Below are positions 1 through 5,405 of a stretch of 5,888 bases of DNA, piece by piece. Source of the DNA: Lachnospiraceae bacterium (GTDB lineage: Bacteria > Bacillota_A > Clostridia > Lachnospirales > Lachnospiraceae); assembly GCA_017553965.1 (NCBI GenBank), contig JAFZJK010000230.1, forward strand, positions 1 to 5,888, read 5' to 3'. Positions within the stretch are counted from its first letter, which is position 1. Each line of letters starts with the position of its first letter. A program made the position numbers and the translations under genes. The notes beneath the pieces were generated by a model. That model did not search any database and was not told the origin of the DNA. It was given only the letters and a program-made list of their open reading frames with translations.

Positions 1-765
1 ACCGACTTTGAAAATTCGTATTTAAAATATGCCATATATCAATATCTTAAAAGAAGATCGGCAGAGGAAGCTTTTAATCCACCCTCAAGTATAGAGGAGA
101 TCCCCGATTCGGAGATAGAAGTTGATGAAAGTGAGTTTTCATACAGCTTTCTGTCCAATCTTATATGCATTTTCTTGGCTGCGGCCGCCGGTATAGTATG
201 TACGCTATCCTTCAGTCCCATTTCCATATCGGTGTTCGCACTTGTTGTTGTGGCATCGGCAGTGATTATGGGTAAGTATAATGTAAGAAAGATTAAAGAA
301 GGTATAAGAAACACTAAAAAGAAATACAGAAAAAAGATCGTAGAGCAGCAGACCAAGGCGAAAGAGATCGCAGTGAAAAAGGGCGATTATGCCTTGAGCC
401 TTGAGGGTATAGCTGATGAATCCGTAAAAACCAAGGCCTCCGAGATCAATAATCTCCTGGACGGACTCATGAAAACAGGTAACAAGACAGCAGCCGCAAA
501 GGTTAAGTTCTTTTACCTGCCCGAGACACAGAAGACTTTGGAGATGTATCACAAGCTTGCCGAAAACGGGATCGATACACCGAACAGTAGGGAATGCATG
601 GATATAATCTCGGAAAATCTGGATAAAACCATAAAGCTTTTAAAGATAGAATATGACAAGGCGGCATCGGATGACTTACTGGATGCGCAGCTTCATTCGG
701 GTGTTATAGGAAAAATGCTGGATGATGCTGTATCCCAGGAGCAAAACAAAATGCAGGTAATGTAA
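1..765 (+). CDS. XpaC-like membrane protein (5-bromo-4-chloroindolyl phosphate hydrolysis family), 5'-truncated
   Basis: The frame is open from base 1 to the TAA at 763-765, so the start lies upstream and 254 residues are visible. Window residues 1-48 are polar and partly acidic. Residues about 50-67 and 73-91 form a hydrophobic hairpin of two membrane segments, followed by a strongly basic, probably helical stretch (about 92-120). The C-terminal half (about 150-250) carries the pattern I recognise from the XpaC family: FYLPETQKTLEMYHKL, then a helix with NLDKTIKLL, then DLLDAQLHSGVIGKML. XpaC proteins are named for an indolyl-phosphate hydrolysis phenotype, but no catalytic motif is visible and the biochemical role is unclear. 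In Firmicutes the family often sits beside TelA-type toxic-anion-resistance genes. Any such partner would be outside this window. The next gene starts 36 nt later on the same strand, so co-transcription is likely. Family assignment is fairly sure; function is not. Confidence 0.8.
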   Translation, partial: TDFENSYLKYAIYQYLKRRSAEEAFNPPSSIEEIPDSEIEVDESEFSYSFLSNLICIFLAAAAGIVCTLSFSPISISVFALVVVASAVIMGKYNVRKIKEGIRNTKKKYRKKIVEQQTKAKEIAVKKGDYALSLEGIADESVKTKASEINNLLDGLMKTGNKTAAAKVKFFYLPETQKTLEMYHKLAENGIDTPNSRECMDIISENLDKTIKLLKIEYDKAASDDLLDAQLHSGVIGKMLDDAVSQEQNKMQVM

Positions 766-801
766 TACAATAGTAAATTGATAGAGAGAAGGAACAGGGA
801 A

Positions 802-2079
802 ATGCACAAGGCTGCAGGTAACGGTAAATCAAAGAAAAAGGTCATCAGTACAGTAATATTGGTAATAATACTGGCGTTGCTTTTTGTCAGGTTCGTTATA
901 TTCAGCGACACCTATAAGTATAATACGGTGGTACGTACGGTCGATGATGTAAACAATATCATAGATACCGCTATCAGCCAGGGCAAAGGTGAGATATATT
1001 TTACATCCTCGTTCCCTCCCAAGTTTATAGATTTTGACGATATACTGCAGAGAAATACGGCTAACGGAAACTACGACGGCTGCGAGCTCTATGCCTTAAG
1101 ATATGAATATGCACCGTGTTCCGAAGGCTATGAAGTGCATGTGCACTTAAGTGAGCCGTCATTATATGCGAGTTTCATGGCTGAAAGAAGAGTAAAAAAG
1201 ATCGCTTCCAAGTTTGAGGACTTGAACGACTATGAGAAAATAAAGGGTGTACATGATTATTTGGTACTTCTCAACAGATATGTAGCCTTTGAAGGCGGCG
1301 CATACAGTGCGCTCTGCAAGGGCAGGTCATCATGTACCGGTTATGCTTTCGCATTCTATGCCATCATGCGTGAGCTCGGTGTACCCGTAACCATAGAGAT
1401 AGGCGGAAACCACGCTTGGAATACCGTACAGTACGAAGGCAAATGGTACAACATTGATGTTACCTGGGACGATCCCGGTGTGCAGGAGATATCCTATACA
1501 TATTTTATGAAATGTAATAAGGACTTCCCCGGACATGCACATTACGGCTCGGACGCTGAAAGTTCCATAGAACCTGAGGGAAAAAGTGCTCGTTATTATT
1601 ACGACCTGGTACCCAACTACAACCTGATCGATGACATAATCCTTATCTCGATATTTGTTATACCTGTAGCGATCCTGGCAATATATCTCTTAAAAAAGAA
1701 GAAAAAAGAAGCCCCCATAACCGAGGGAAAGGTAATGGAGGTTGGAAGCTGGTCTTTCCTTATGCCGATGGAAACGGCATTCAGTTTTGAAGTTATAAGA
1801 AAAATGAGTACATCGCCCATGAAGAAGGATATCTGGGGATGGGAGGACGGAAAATACTTACATCTGGTAGATAACGAAGATGAAAATATACATGAACGTC
1901 TTGAGATAAATGCGGCACAGTTTTTTGATGAGCTTGATTTTGTATTATCAATTTGCCGTGCCAATAACCGTATGCTGGGAGACGCACTCTTAAGAGCAAG
2001 ACAGGTGCTTGAAACAGGAACCTATAAGCCCGGTGATTACATGGGCGTCGGACGTGTCCCCGGGGCCGCTCCTTTTTGA
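802..2079 (+). CDS. Two-TM transglutaminase-like protein with cytosolic C-terminal domain
   Basis: The protein has 425 residues from ATG 802. AGAAGGA at 787-793 sits 8 nt upstream of this ATG, which is why it is preferred over the in-frame TTG at 778. A lysine-rich N-terminus precedes a membrane segment (about 14-34). The middle holds a transglutaminase-core domain with the expected triad: Cys178 in SSCTGYAFAFYA, His204 in GGNHAWN, and Asp219 in WYNIDVTWDDPG. A second membrane segment (about 279-297) ends in five lysines, followed by about 123 residues ending in PGAAPF that I do not recognise. Positive-inside reasoning puts both ends in the cytosol and the papain-like domain outside. Bacterial proteins of this superfamily are mostly thiol proteases or amidases, or peptide-crosslinking enzymes, so a cell-surface peptide or cell-wall role is plausible. 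The substrate is unknown. The gene probably shares an operon with the XpaC-like gene and ends at a terminator 24 nt later. Confidence 0.88.
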   Translation: MHKAAGNGKSKKKVISTVILVIILALLFVRFVIFSDTYKYNTVVRTVDDVNNIIDTAISQGKGEIYFTSSFPPKFIDFDDILQRNTANGNYDGCELYALRYEYAPCSEGYEVHVHLSEPSLYASFMAERRVKKIASKFEDLNDYEKIKGVHDYLVLLNRYVAFEGGAYSALCKGRSSCTGYAFAFYAIMRELGVPVTIEIGGNHAWNTVQYEGKWYNIDVTWDDPGVQEISYTYFMKCNKDFPGHAHYGSDAESSIEPEGKSARYYYDLVPNYNLIDDIILISIFVIPVAILAIYLLKKKKKEAPITEGKVMEVGSWSFLMPMETAFSFEVIRKMSTSPMKKDIWGWEDGKYLHLVDNEDENIHERLEINAAQFFDELDFVLSICRANNRMLGDALLRARQVLETGTYKPGDYMGVGRVPGAAPF

Positions 2080-2096
2080 TACATCGAAATATATGT

Positions 2097-2128
2097 AAAA
2101 ATGGCTGAGCTTAGGCTCAGCCGTTTTG
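2097..2128. terminator. Bidirectional intrinsic terminator
   Basis: A perfect 8-bp stem, GGCTGAGC (2103-2110) with GCTCAGCC (2115-2122), closes a TTAG loop. It is flanked by AAAAA on the left (2097-2101) and TTTT on the right (2124-2127). Read rightward it ends the transglutaminase transcript 24 nt after the stop. Read leftward the A-run becomes a U-tract and it can end the convergent LURP-one-like transcript about 40 nt after that stop. Confidence 0.88.
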
Positions 2129-2162
2129 TTCTAAAAGAATGTCATAAAGAATGGTCCCCATG

Positions 2163-2186
2163 GAAACATTATCCGTGGAATGTTTC
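2163..2186. repeat. 8-bp inverted repeat across the stop codon of the LURP-one-like gene
   Basis: GAAACATT (2163-2170) and AATGTTTC (2179-2186) are perfect reverse complements separated by 8 bases. The left arm contains the first two bases of the minus-strand stop triplet. There is no T-tract on either side, so it is not an obvious terminator. It could be a 3'-end stem that stabilises the mRNA, or chance. Confidence 0.4.
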
Positions 2187-2636
2187 GTCTACCACGAGTG
2201 CGAGCATGGCAAACAGGAGAGCATCTCCTTCTGATTCAAAATCTATATCATAGGTATCTTTAAAGGAAACGATCTTTTTCTTTATGGTGCCTATGATTTT
2301 TTTATCCTTGTCTTTAACGGAGAATTCGTTAAGCATACTGTTGCCATCTATTTCTAGACCTTTTGCTTCATATACAAGCTTGTTGACGCCGGCAACTCCG
2401 TCATAACGGATCTCGCCTGCTTCCTCTCCGCCAAATATGATCTTAAATACAAGCGGAGAATCGGTATTTGTTACTTCGGCACTTGCCACAACACCGGCCT
2501 CGGTAAATATATCAAACGCAGGCTTTCTGGTTAAGAGCTTTCTGCGCTGGATGCAGTATTTTAACTCGTTTCCGTCGTATAATTCATAGCTTTCCCTGAG
2601 AGAAACAGCTTTTTGCTTCATAAGTAATCCGGCCAT
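2169..2636 (-). CDS. LURP-one-related / tubby-like C-terminal fold protein
   Basis: The protein has 155 residues. The ATG at 2634-2636 is chosen because GGAGG (minus strand, 2643-2647) lies 6 nt upstream. A longer start at 2657 would place that ribosome binding site inside the coding sequence. The product begins MAGLLMKQKAVSLRESYELY, the opening typical of bacterial LURP-one-related (YxjI-like) proteins. Alternating short beta strands follow, with the family-like repeat IIGTIKKKIVSFKDTYDIDF near residues 112-135. A hydrophobic helix, DALLFAMLALVVDE, lies near the end and in this fold is normally buried in the beta barrel. There is no signal peptide, so the protein is probably cytosolic or membrane-associated. 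Tubby-like and scramblase-like relatives bind lipids in eukaryotes, but the bacterial role is not established. The gene is monocistronic, divergent from the symporter and convergent with the upstream operon. Confidence 0.82.
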   Translation of the reverse strand: MAGLLMKQKAVSLRESYELYDGNELKYCIQRRKLLTRKPAFDIFTEAGVVASAEVTNTDSPLVFKIIFGGEEAGEIRYDGVAGVNKLVYEAKGLEIDGNSMLNEFSVKDKDKKIIGTIKKKIVSFKDTYDIDFESEGDALLFAMLALVVDETFHG

Positions 2637-2642
2637 AATGTA

Positions 2643-2647
2643 CCTCC
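2643..2647 (-). promoter_or_regulatory. Ribosome binding site that sets the start of the LURP-one-like gene
   Basis: The minus strand reads GGAGG, then a 6-nt spacer, then ATG (2634-2636). This is a near-ideal Shine-Dalgarno arrangement and excludes the upstream in-frame ATG at 2657 as the main start. Confidence 0.85.
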
Positions 2648-2680
2648 GTAAGTTCATAATAGAATATTTCCTCTACTTCA

Positions 2681-2708
2681 ATTGTATAGACTATGTATAA
2701 AAAGTCAA
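2681..2708 (-). promoter_or_regulatory. Predicted sigma-A-type promoter of the LURP-one-like gene
   Basis: On the minus strand, TTGACT (2703-2708) and TACAAT (2681-2686) are separated by 16 nt. Each matches the consensus at 5 of 6 positions. The predicted transcript would have a leader of about 38 nt containing the GGAGG site. Confidence 0.65.
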
Positions 2709-2739
2709 GATAAAAAGGACTGTTTTTTTGAAAGAGGGG

Positions 2740-2768
2740 TTGACAAGCAGAAAAAAAGGTGATAATAT
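2740..2768 (+). promoter_or_regulatory. Predicted sigma-A-type promoter of the symporter gene
   Basis: A perfect TTGACA (2740-2745) is followed after 17 nt by TAATAT (2763-2768). GATAAT at 2761-2766 is an alternative -10 with a 15-nt spacer. Transcription would start near 2775 and give a leader of about 75 nt. The -35 box lies 31 nt from the -35 box of the divergent promoter, so one regulator could affect both. Confidence 0.7.
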
Positions 2769-2771
2769 CAC
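2759..2771. promoter_or_regulatory. Candidate operator: 13-bp dyad over the -10 box
   Basis: GTGATA-A-TATCAC is a perfect odd-centred palindrome covering the whole predicted -10 hexamer of the symporter promoter. A dimeric repressor bound here would block RNA polymerase. I cannot match it to a named regulator. Confidence 0.45.
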
Positions 2772-2779
2772 TTTAACGG

Positions 2780-2800
2780 TTTAAAGCGTTATGCTTTAAA
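2780..2800 (+). promoter_or_regulatory. Perfect 8-5-8 hairpin or dyad at the start of the symporter leader
   Basis: TTTAAAGC (2780-2787) and GCTTTAAA (2793-2800) are exact reverse complements around GTTAT. The element lies just after the predicted transcription start. It could be an RNA stem protecting the 5' end or a second DNA operator. No T-run follows, so it is not a terminator. Confidence 0.5.
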
Positions 2801-2817
2801 GCAATAAAGTATATTTA

Positions 2818-2850
2818 GGGAGGCTGCTGTAAATCGGCAGATATAAGGCT
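2818..2850 (+). promoter_or_regulatory. Split ribosome binding region: strong SD, hairpin spacer, then ATG
   Basis: GGGAGG (2818-2823) is the only strong Shine-Dalgarno sequence before the symporter, but it lies 27 nt from ATG 2851. The bases between include CTGCTG (2824-2829) and CGGCAG (2835-2840), which pair with one T-G wobble around TAAAT. Folding removes 17 nt and leaves 10 nt, a usable SD distance. AAGG at 2845-2848 is only 2 nt from the ATG. A stop in the symporter frame at 2830-2832, with no start codon after it before 2851, argues against a longer protein. Confidence 0.5.
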
Positions 2851-4380
2851 ATGGTAGTTAAAATTCTGATCCTCGTGATCTTCTTTGCGGTTATGATCCT
2901 TGTTGGTGTTAATGCAAAGAAAAAGGTTAACGGAGTAGACGATTTCGTACTCGGCGGAAGAAAGATCGGTCCATGGATGGCTGCATTCTCTTTCGGTACT
3001 TCATATTTCTCGGCGGTTATATTCGTAGGATACGCCGGACAGTTCGGATGGAAATTCGGTATCGCTTCTACTTGGATAGGTTTAGGAAATGCTCTTATCG
3101 GTTCCATGCTTGCATGGGTTATCTTAGGCCGTAGGACCAGGGTCATGACAAATCATCTTTCATCATCGACCATGCCCGATTTCTTCGGAAAGAGATATGA
3201 CAGCAAGGCTATAAAGATCGCTGCATCGGCTATTGCCTTTGTTTTCCTTATTCCTTATACAGCATCCGTATATAACGGACTTTCAAAGCTTTTTGCTCTT
3301 GCGTTTGATATTCCTTACGCAGCAGTTGTTATCGGTATGGCGGTTCTTACAGGAGTATATGTAATCCTTGGCGGATACATGGCATCCAGTATGAACGATT
3401 TCATACAGGGTATGATCATGCTGATCGGTATCATAGCTGTTATTGCCAGCGTACTTGCAGGACAGGGCGGATTTACCGAGGCGATAAAATCACTTGCAAA
3501 TGTTCAGTCTGCAGAGACAGTTGAGCAGCCCGGTGTATTTGCTTCTTTCTTCGGACCGGATCCTTTCGGACTTTTAAGCGTAGTTGTTCTTACATCTCTT
3601 GGTACATGGGGACTTCCTCAGATGGTTCAGAAGTTTTATGCAATTAAAGATGAGAAGGCTATTAAGACCGGTACAATTGTTTCTACATTCTTTGCAATCG
3701 TTATCGGCGGCGGCTCATATTTTATGGGCGGTTTCGGAAGACTTTTCGGGGCTGCGGAAGACTTTACGGTTAACGGAAAGATGGCATATGACGGAATCGT
3801 TCCTGCTATGCTCCAGAATTCGCTTAGCGACATCCTTATCGGTGTAGTAGTAGTACTCGTGCTTTCAGCTTCAATGTCAACTCTTTCGGCACTTGTACTT
3901 ACATCAAGCTCAACTCTTACACTTGACCTTTTAAAGGGTAACATCATAAAGGATATGAACCAAAAGAAGCAGCTTCTTATCATGCGAATAATGATCGTAT
4001 TCTTCGTAGCTGTTTCGGTTATCATAGCACTTGATCCTCCTACAGCTATTGCACAGCTCATGGGTATTTCGTGGGGTGCTCTGGCAGGTTCGTTCCTGGC
4101 TCCTTTCCTTTACGGTCTCTACTGGAAGAAGGTTACCAGACCCGCTGTATGGGTAAGCTTCTTAAGCGGTGTGGGTATTACCGTTGCCAGTCTGTTCATT
4201 GATTCTCTTTCACCCATCGTTGCAGGTGCAGCAGCAATGATAGCAGGACTTATCATCGTACCTATCGTATCGGCTGTAACCAAGAATTCTCAGAAGGATG
4301 TTAACCGCGTCGACAATATCTTTGAATGCTATAATGTAAACATCACCGTTAAGAAGTCCAGACAGCTTTCAAGCGACTGA
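2851..4380 (+). CDS. Sodium:solute symporter family (SSS) transporter
   Basis: The protein has 509 residues and is complete, a normal SSS length. It is a multi-spanning membrane protein beginning with an immediate hydrophobic helix (about 2-22). The family pattern DDFVLGGRKIGPW (30-42) follows, then a small-residue helix, SFGTSYFSAVIFVGYAG. The second hallmark, LSASMSTLSALVLTSSSTLTLD, starts near residue 338. Ser343 and Thr344 align with the PutP Ser340/Thr341 pair that helps bind Na+. The expected role is Na+-coupled uptake of a small organic solute across the cytoplasmic membrane. The substrate cannot be read. The position of the essential PutP Asp55 is Tyr52 here, so proline specificity is doubtful and no gene symbol is given. 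The C-terminus is a short polar tail, followed by tandem stops TGA TAA. The gene has its own promoter and terminator, so it is probably monocistronic. Confidence 0.93.
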   Translation: MVVKILILVIFFAVMILVGVNAKKKVNGVDDFVLGGRKIGPWMAAFSFGTSYFSAVIFVGYAGQFGWKFGIASTWIGLGNALIGSMLAWVILGRRTRVMTNHLSSSTMPDFFGKRYDSKAIKIAASAIAFVFLIPYTASVYNGLSKLFALAFDIPYAAVVIGMAVLTGVYVILGGYMASSMNDFIQGMIMLIGIIAVIASVLAGQGGFTEAIKSLANVQSAETVEQPGVFASFFGPDPFGLLSVVVLTSLGTWGLPQMVQKFYAIKDEKAIKTGTIVSTFFAIVIGGGSYFMGGFGRLFGAAEDFTVNGKMAYDGIVPAMLQNSLSDILIGVVVVLVLSASMSTLSALVLTSSSTLTLDLLKGNIIKDMNQKKQLLIMRIMIVFFVAVSVIIALDPPTAIAQLMGISWGALAGSFLAPFLYGLYWKKVTRPAVWVSFLSGVGITVASLFIDSLSPIVAGAAAMIAGLIIVPIVSAVTKNSQKDVNRVDNIFECYNVNITVKKSRQLSSD

Positions 4381-4384
4381 TAAA

Positions 4385-4404
4385 GGTAAGAACAATTCTT
4401 TACC
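4385..4404 (+). repeat. Small hairpin just after the symporter stop
   Basis: GGTAA (4385-4389) pairs with TTACC (4400-4404), and GAA (4390-4392) pairs with TTC (4396-4398) with one bulged T. The loop is CAA. It starts 4 nt after the stop and has no T-tract. It may protect the 3' end or pause polymerase before the main terminator. Confidence 0.4.
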
Positions 4405-4412
4405 CATTATAA

Positions 4413-4530
4413 ACTAACTTAAACTTTAGTCGGGAGTTAAAGCAGATCCCGCACGTAAAAAACGTAGGATCTGCATAGGCTCCCGCTTTTTGTTTAAGGG
4501 ATTACACACTTGCATTTAGGATAAGTTAGT
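4413..4530. repeat. 9-bp inverted repeat flanking the terminator region
   Basis: ACTAACTTA (4413-4421) and TAAGTTAGT (4522-4530) are exact reverse complements at the two ends of the 198-nt spacer's core. The right copy falls between the predicted -35 and -10 boxes of the binding-protein gene. Similarity of the arms falls off beyond 9 bp, so a miniature transposable element is not well supported. Confidence 0.45.
4418..4498 (+). terminator. Long compound hairpin terminator of the symporter gene
   Basis: CGGGAG (4431-4436) pairs with CTCCCG (4480-4485). Inside it, GCAGATCC (4442-4449) pairs with GGATCTGC (4467-4474), and at the tip ACGT (4453-4456) pairs with ACGT (4462-4465) around AAAAA. The outer stem is followed by CTTTTTGTTT (4486-4495). 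A further outer pair, CTTAAAC (4418-4424) with GTTTAAG (4492-4498), could form but would use part of the T-tract. It lies between two same-strand transporter genes, so it separates their transcripts or attenuates read-through. Confidence 0.85.
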
Positions 4531-4544
4531 GATAAAATTATAAT
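4516..4544 (+). promoter_or_regulatory. Predicted promoter of the amino-acid ABC transporter operon
   Basis: A perfect TATAAT (4539-4544) is preceded after 17 nt by TTAGGA (4516-4521), a weak -35 with only 3 of 6 matches. TTGCAT at 4510-4515 is a better hexamer but 23 nt away. The weak -35 could mean that an activator is needed. The leader would be about 28 nt and ends with AGGGAG (4567-4572), 6 nt before the ATG. Confidence 0.6.
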
Positions 4545-4578
4545 GTTTTTATAAAATATTTACGAAAGGGAGACAGTT

Positions 4579-5352
4579 ATGAAAAAGAGAATATTTGTAA
4601 TAGGATTACTTATCATGACATTGGCATTTACAGGATGCAGCTCCGGTTCTTCATCCGATATCAAGAGTGCTGACGATCTTGTAGGAAAGGTCATTGGAAC
4701 ACAGCTCGGAACCACCGGCGAGATCTTCGCAGGCGACATAGAGAATGCAACTGTTGAAAAGTACAACAAGGGTGCTGATGCCATCCAGGCATTAAAGCAG
4801 GGCAAGGTTGACGCAGTTATCATTGACCGTGAACCGGCTAAGGAATTCGTTAAGAAAAACGATGACTTAAAGATACTTGATGCACCTTTTGTAGAAGAAG
4901 AGTACTCAGTAGCGTATAAGAAGGGTAATACTGAACTCGGAAAGAAGCTGGATGATGCCATCACCGCATTAAAGAACGAAGGAAAGCTTGACGAGATAGT
5001 ATCCCACTGGATTGGCGAAAACGCAGATCAGGTATCCTACGTACCCGACAGCTCCATAACAAGAACAGGTAAGCTGATCATGGCTACCAACGCAGAGTTC
5101 CCTCCTTATGAAAGCAAGAAGGGCAGCGAGGTTGTCGGCATAGATGTGGATATGATGAGAGCGGTATGCGATAAACTCGGCTTAGAGCTCGTGATAGAGG
5201 ATATGGCATTCGATTCCATTATCACTTCTGTAGAGTCAGGTAAGGCAGATGTAGGTGCAGCAGGCATCTCCATTACGGAAGACCGTAAGAAAAACGTTGA
5301 CTTCACAGTAGGATATGCAACATCTACACAGGTTATCATTGTAAAAAAATAA
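4579..5352 (+). CDS. Circularly permuted amino-acid ABC transporter substrate-binding lipoprotein (SBP_bac_3 fold)
   Basis: The protein has 257 residues. ATG 4579 follows AGGGAG with a 6-nt gap. A lipoprotein signal (MKKRIFVIGLLIMTLAFTG, then Cys20) predicts lipid anchoring outside the membrane. Family-3 binding proteins normally open with a block like GKLIMATNAEFPPYE, then GIDVDM, then ITEDRKKNVDF, and only later have the SADDLVGKVIGTQLGTTGE block. Here the order is reversed. Residues 28-146 are the usual second half: GTQLGTTGE at 40-48, KGADAIQALKQGKVDAVIID at 64-83, EEEYSVAYKKGN at 106-117, and the usual C-terminal helices ending HWIG at 143-146. An 18-residue linker (147-164) leads to the usual first half (165-257), with Arg236 as the expected ligand-carboxylate contact. 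Both halves look complete. Specificity for polar or charged amino acids is possible but not determinable. The permease gene follows 50 nt later. Confidence 0.93.
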   Translation: MKKRIFVIGLLIMTLAFTGCSSGSSSDIKSADDLVGKVIGTQLGTTGEIFAGDIENATVEKYNKGADAIQALKQGKVDAVIIDREPAKEFVKKNDDLKILDAPFVEEEYSVAYKKGNTELGKKLDDAITALKNEGKLDEIVSHWIGENADQVSYVPDSSITRTGKLIMATNAEFPPYESKKGSEVVGIDVDMMRAVCDKLGLELVIEDMAFDSIITSVESGKADVGAAGISITEDRKKNVDFTVGYATSTQVIIVKK

Positions 5353-5390
5353 ATCAGGAATCAAATAGTTGGCATCCGTAAAACAGGAGA

Positions 5391-5405
5391 AGGAGGACCA
5401 TATTG
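5391..5405 (+). promoter_or_regulatory. RBS and TTG start of the permease gene
   Basis: AGGAGG (5391-5396) is followed after 6 nt by TTG (5403-5405). No ATG or GTG lies near this site in the permease frame; the first in-frame ATG is 36 codons later, inside the first membrane segment. The TTG is therefore the start, and may lower translation relative to the binding protein. Confidence 0.85.

Noticed and set aside
175..765. XpaC-like gene starting at TTG 175
   Set aside because: The frame stays open to base 1 and TTG 175 lies inside the first membrane segment, so it is an internal Leu codon.
778..801. TTG at 778 as the start of the transglutaminase-like gene
   Set aside because: ATG 802 has a well-spaced AGAAGGA. 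Starting at 778 would place that site inside the coding region.
2134..2153. Direct repeat AAAGAATG (2134-2141 and 2146-2153)
   Set aside because: It is an 8-base A-rich match in a short spacer with no other repeat copies. Chance is sufficient.
2637..2657. Longer start (ATG at 2657) for the LURP-one-like gene
   Set aside because: The added residues would encode the GGAGG site, and the family normally begins close to the LLMKQK motif.
4413..4530. Miniature inverted-repeat transposable element
   Set aside because: Only 9 bp of the ends match, the arms diverge right after, and no clear target-site duplication is visible.
4381..4578. Riboswitch or T-box before the ABC transporter operon
   Set aside because: I see none of the conserved cores I know (S-box, T-box AGGGTGG, lysine or glycine types). 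The predicted promoter also lies after the hairpin, leaving a leader of only about 28 nt.
4560..4964. Minus-strand open frame opposite the binding-protein gene
   Set aside because: It lies over a clearly coding gene, is low-complexity and Ser/Phe rich, and matches no family. The same applies to the other antisense frames over the symporter, XpaC-like and transglutaminase-like genes.
4579..5352. Two gene fragments joined by a frameshift or misassembly
   Set aside because: One continuous frame runs from a lipoprotein signal to a single stop, both halves look full-length, and the junction has a polar linker. A permuted fold explains it better, although only reads could exclude misassembly.
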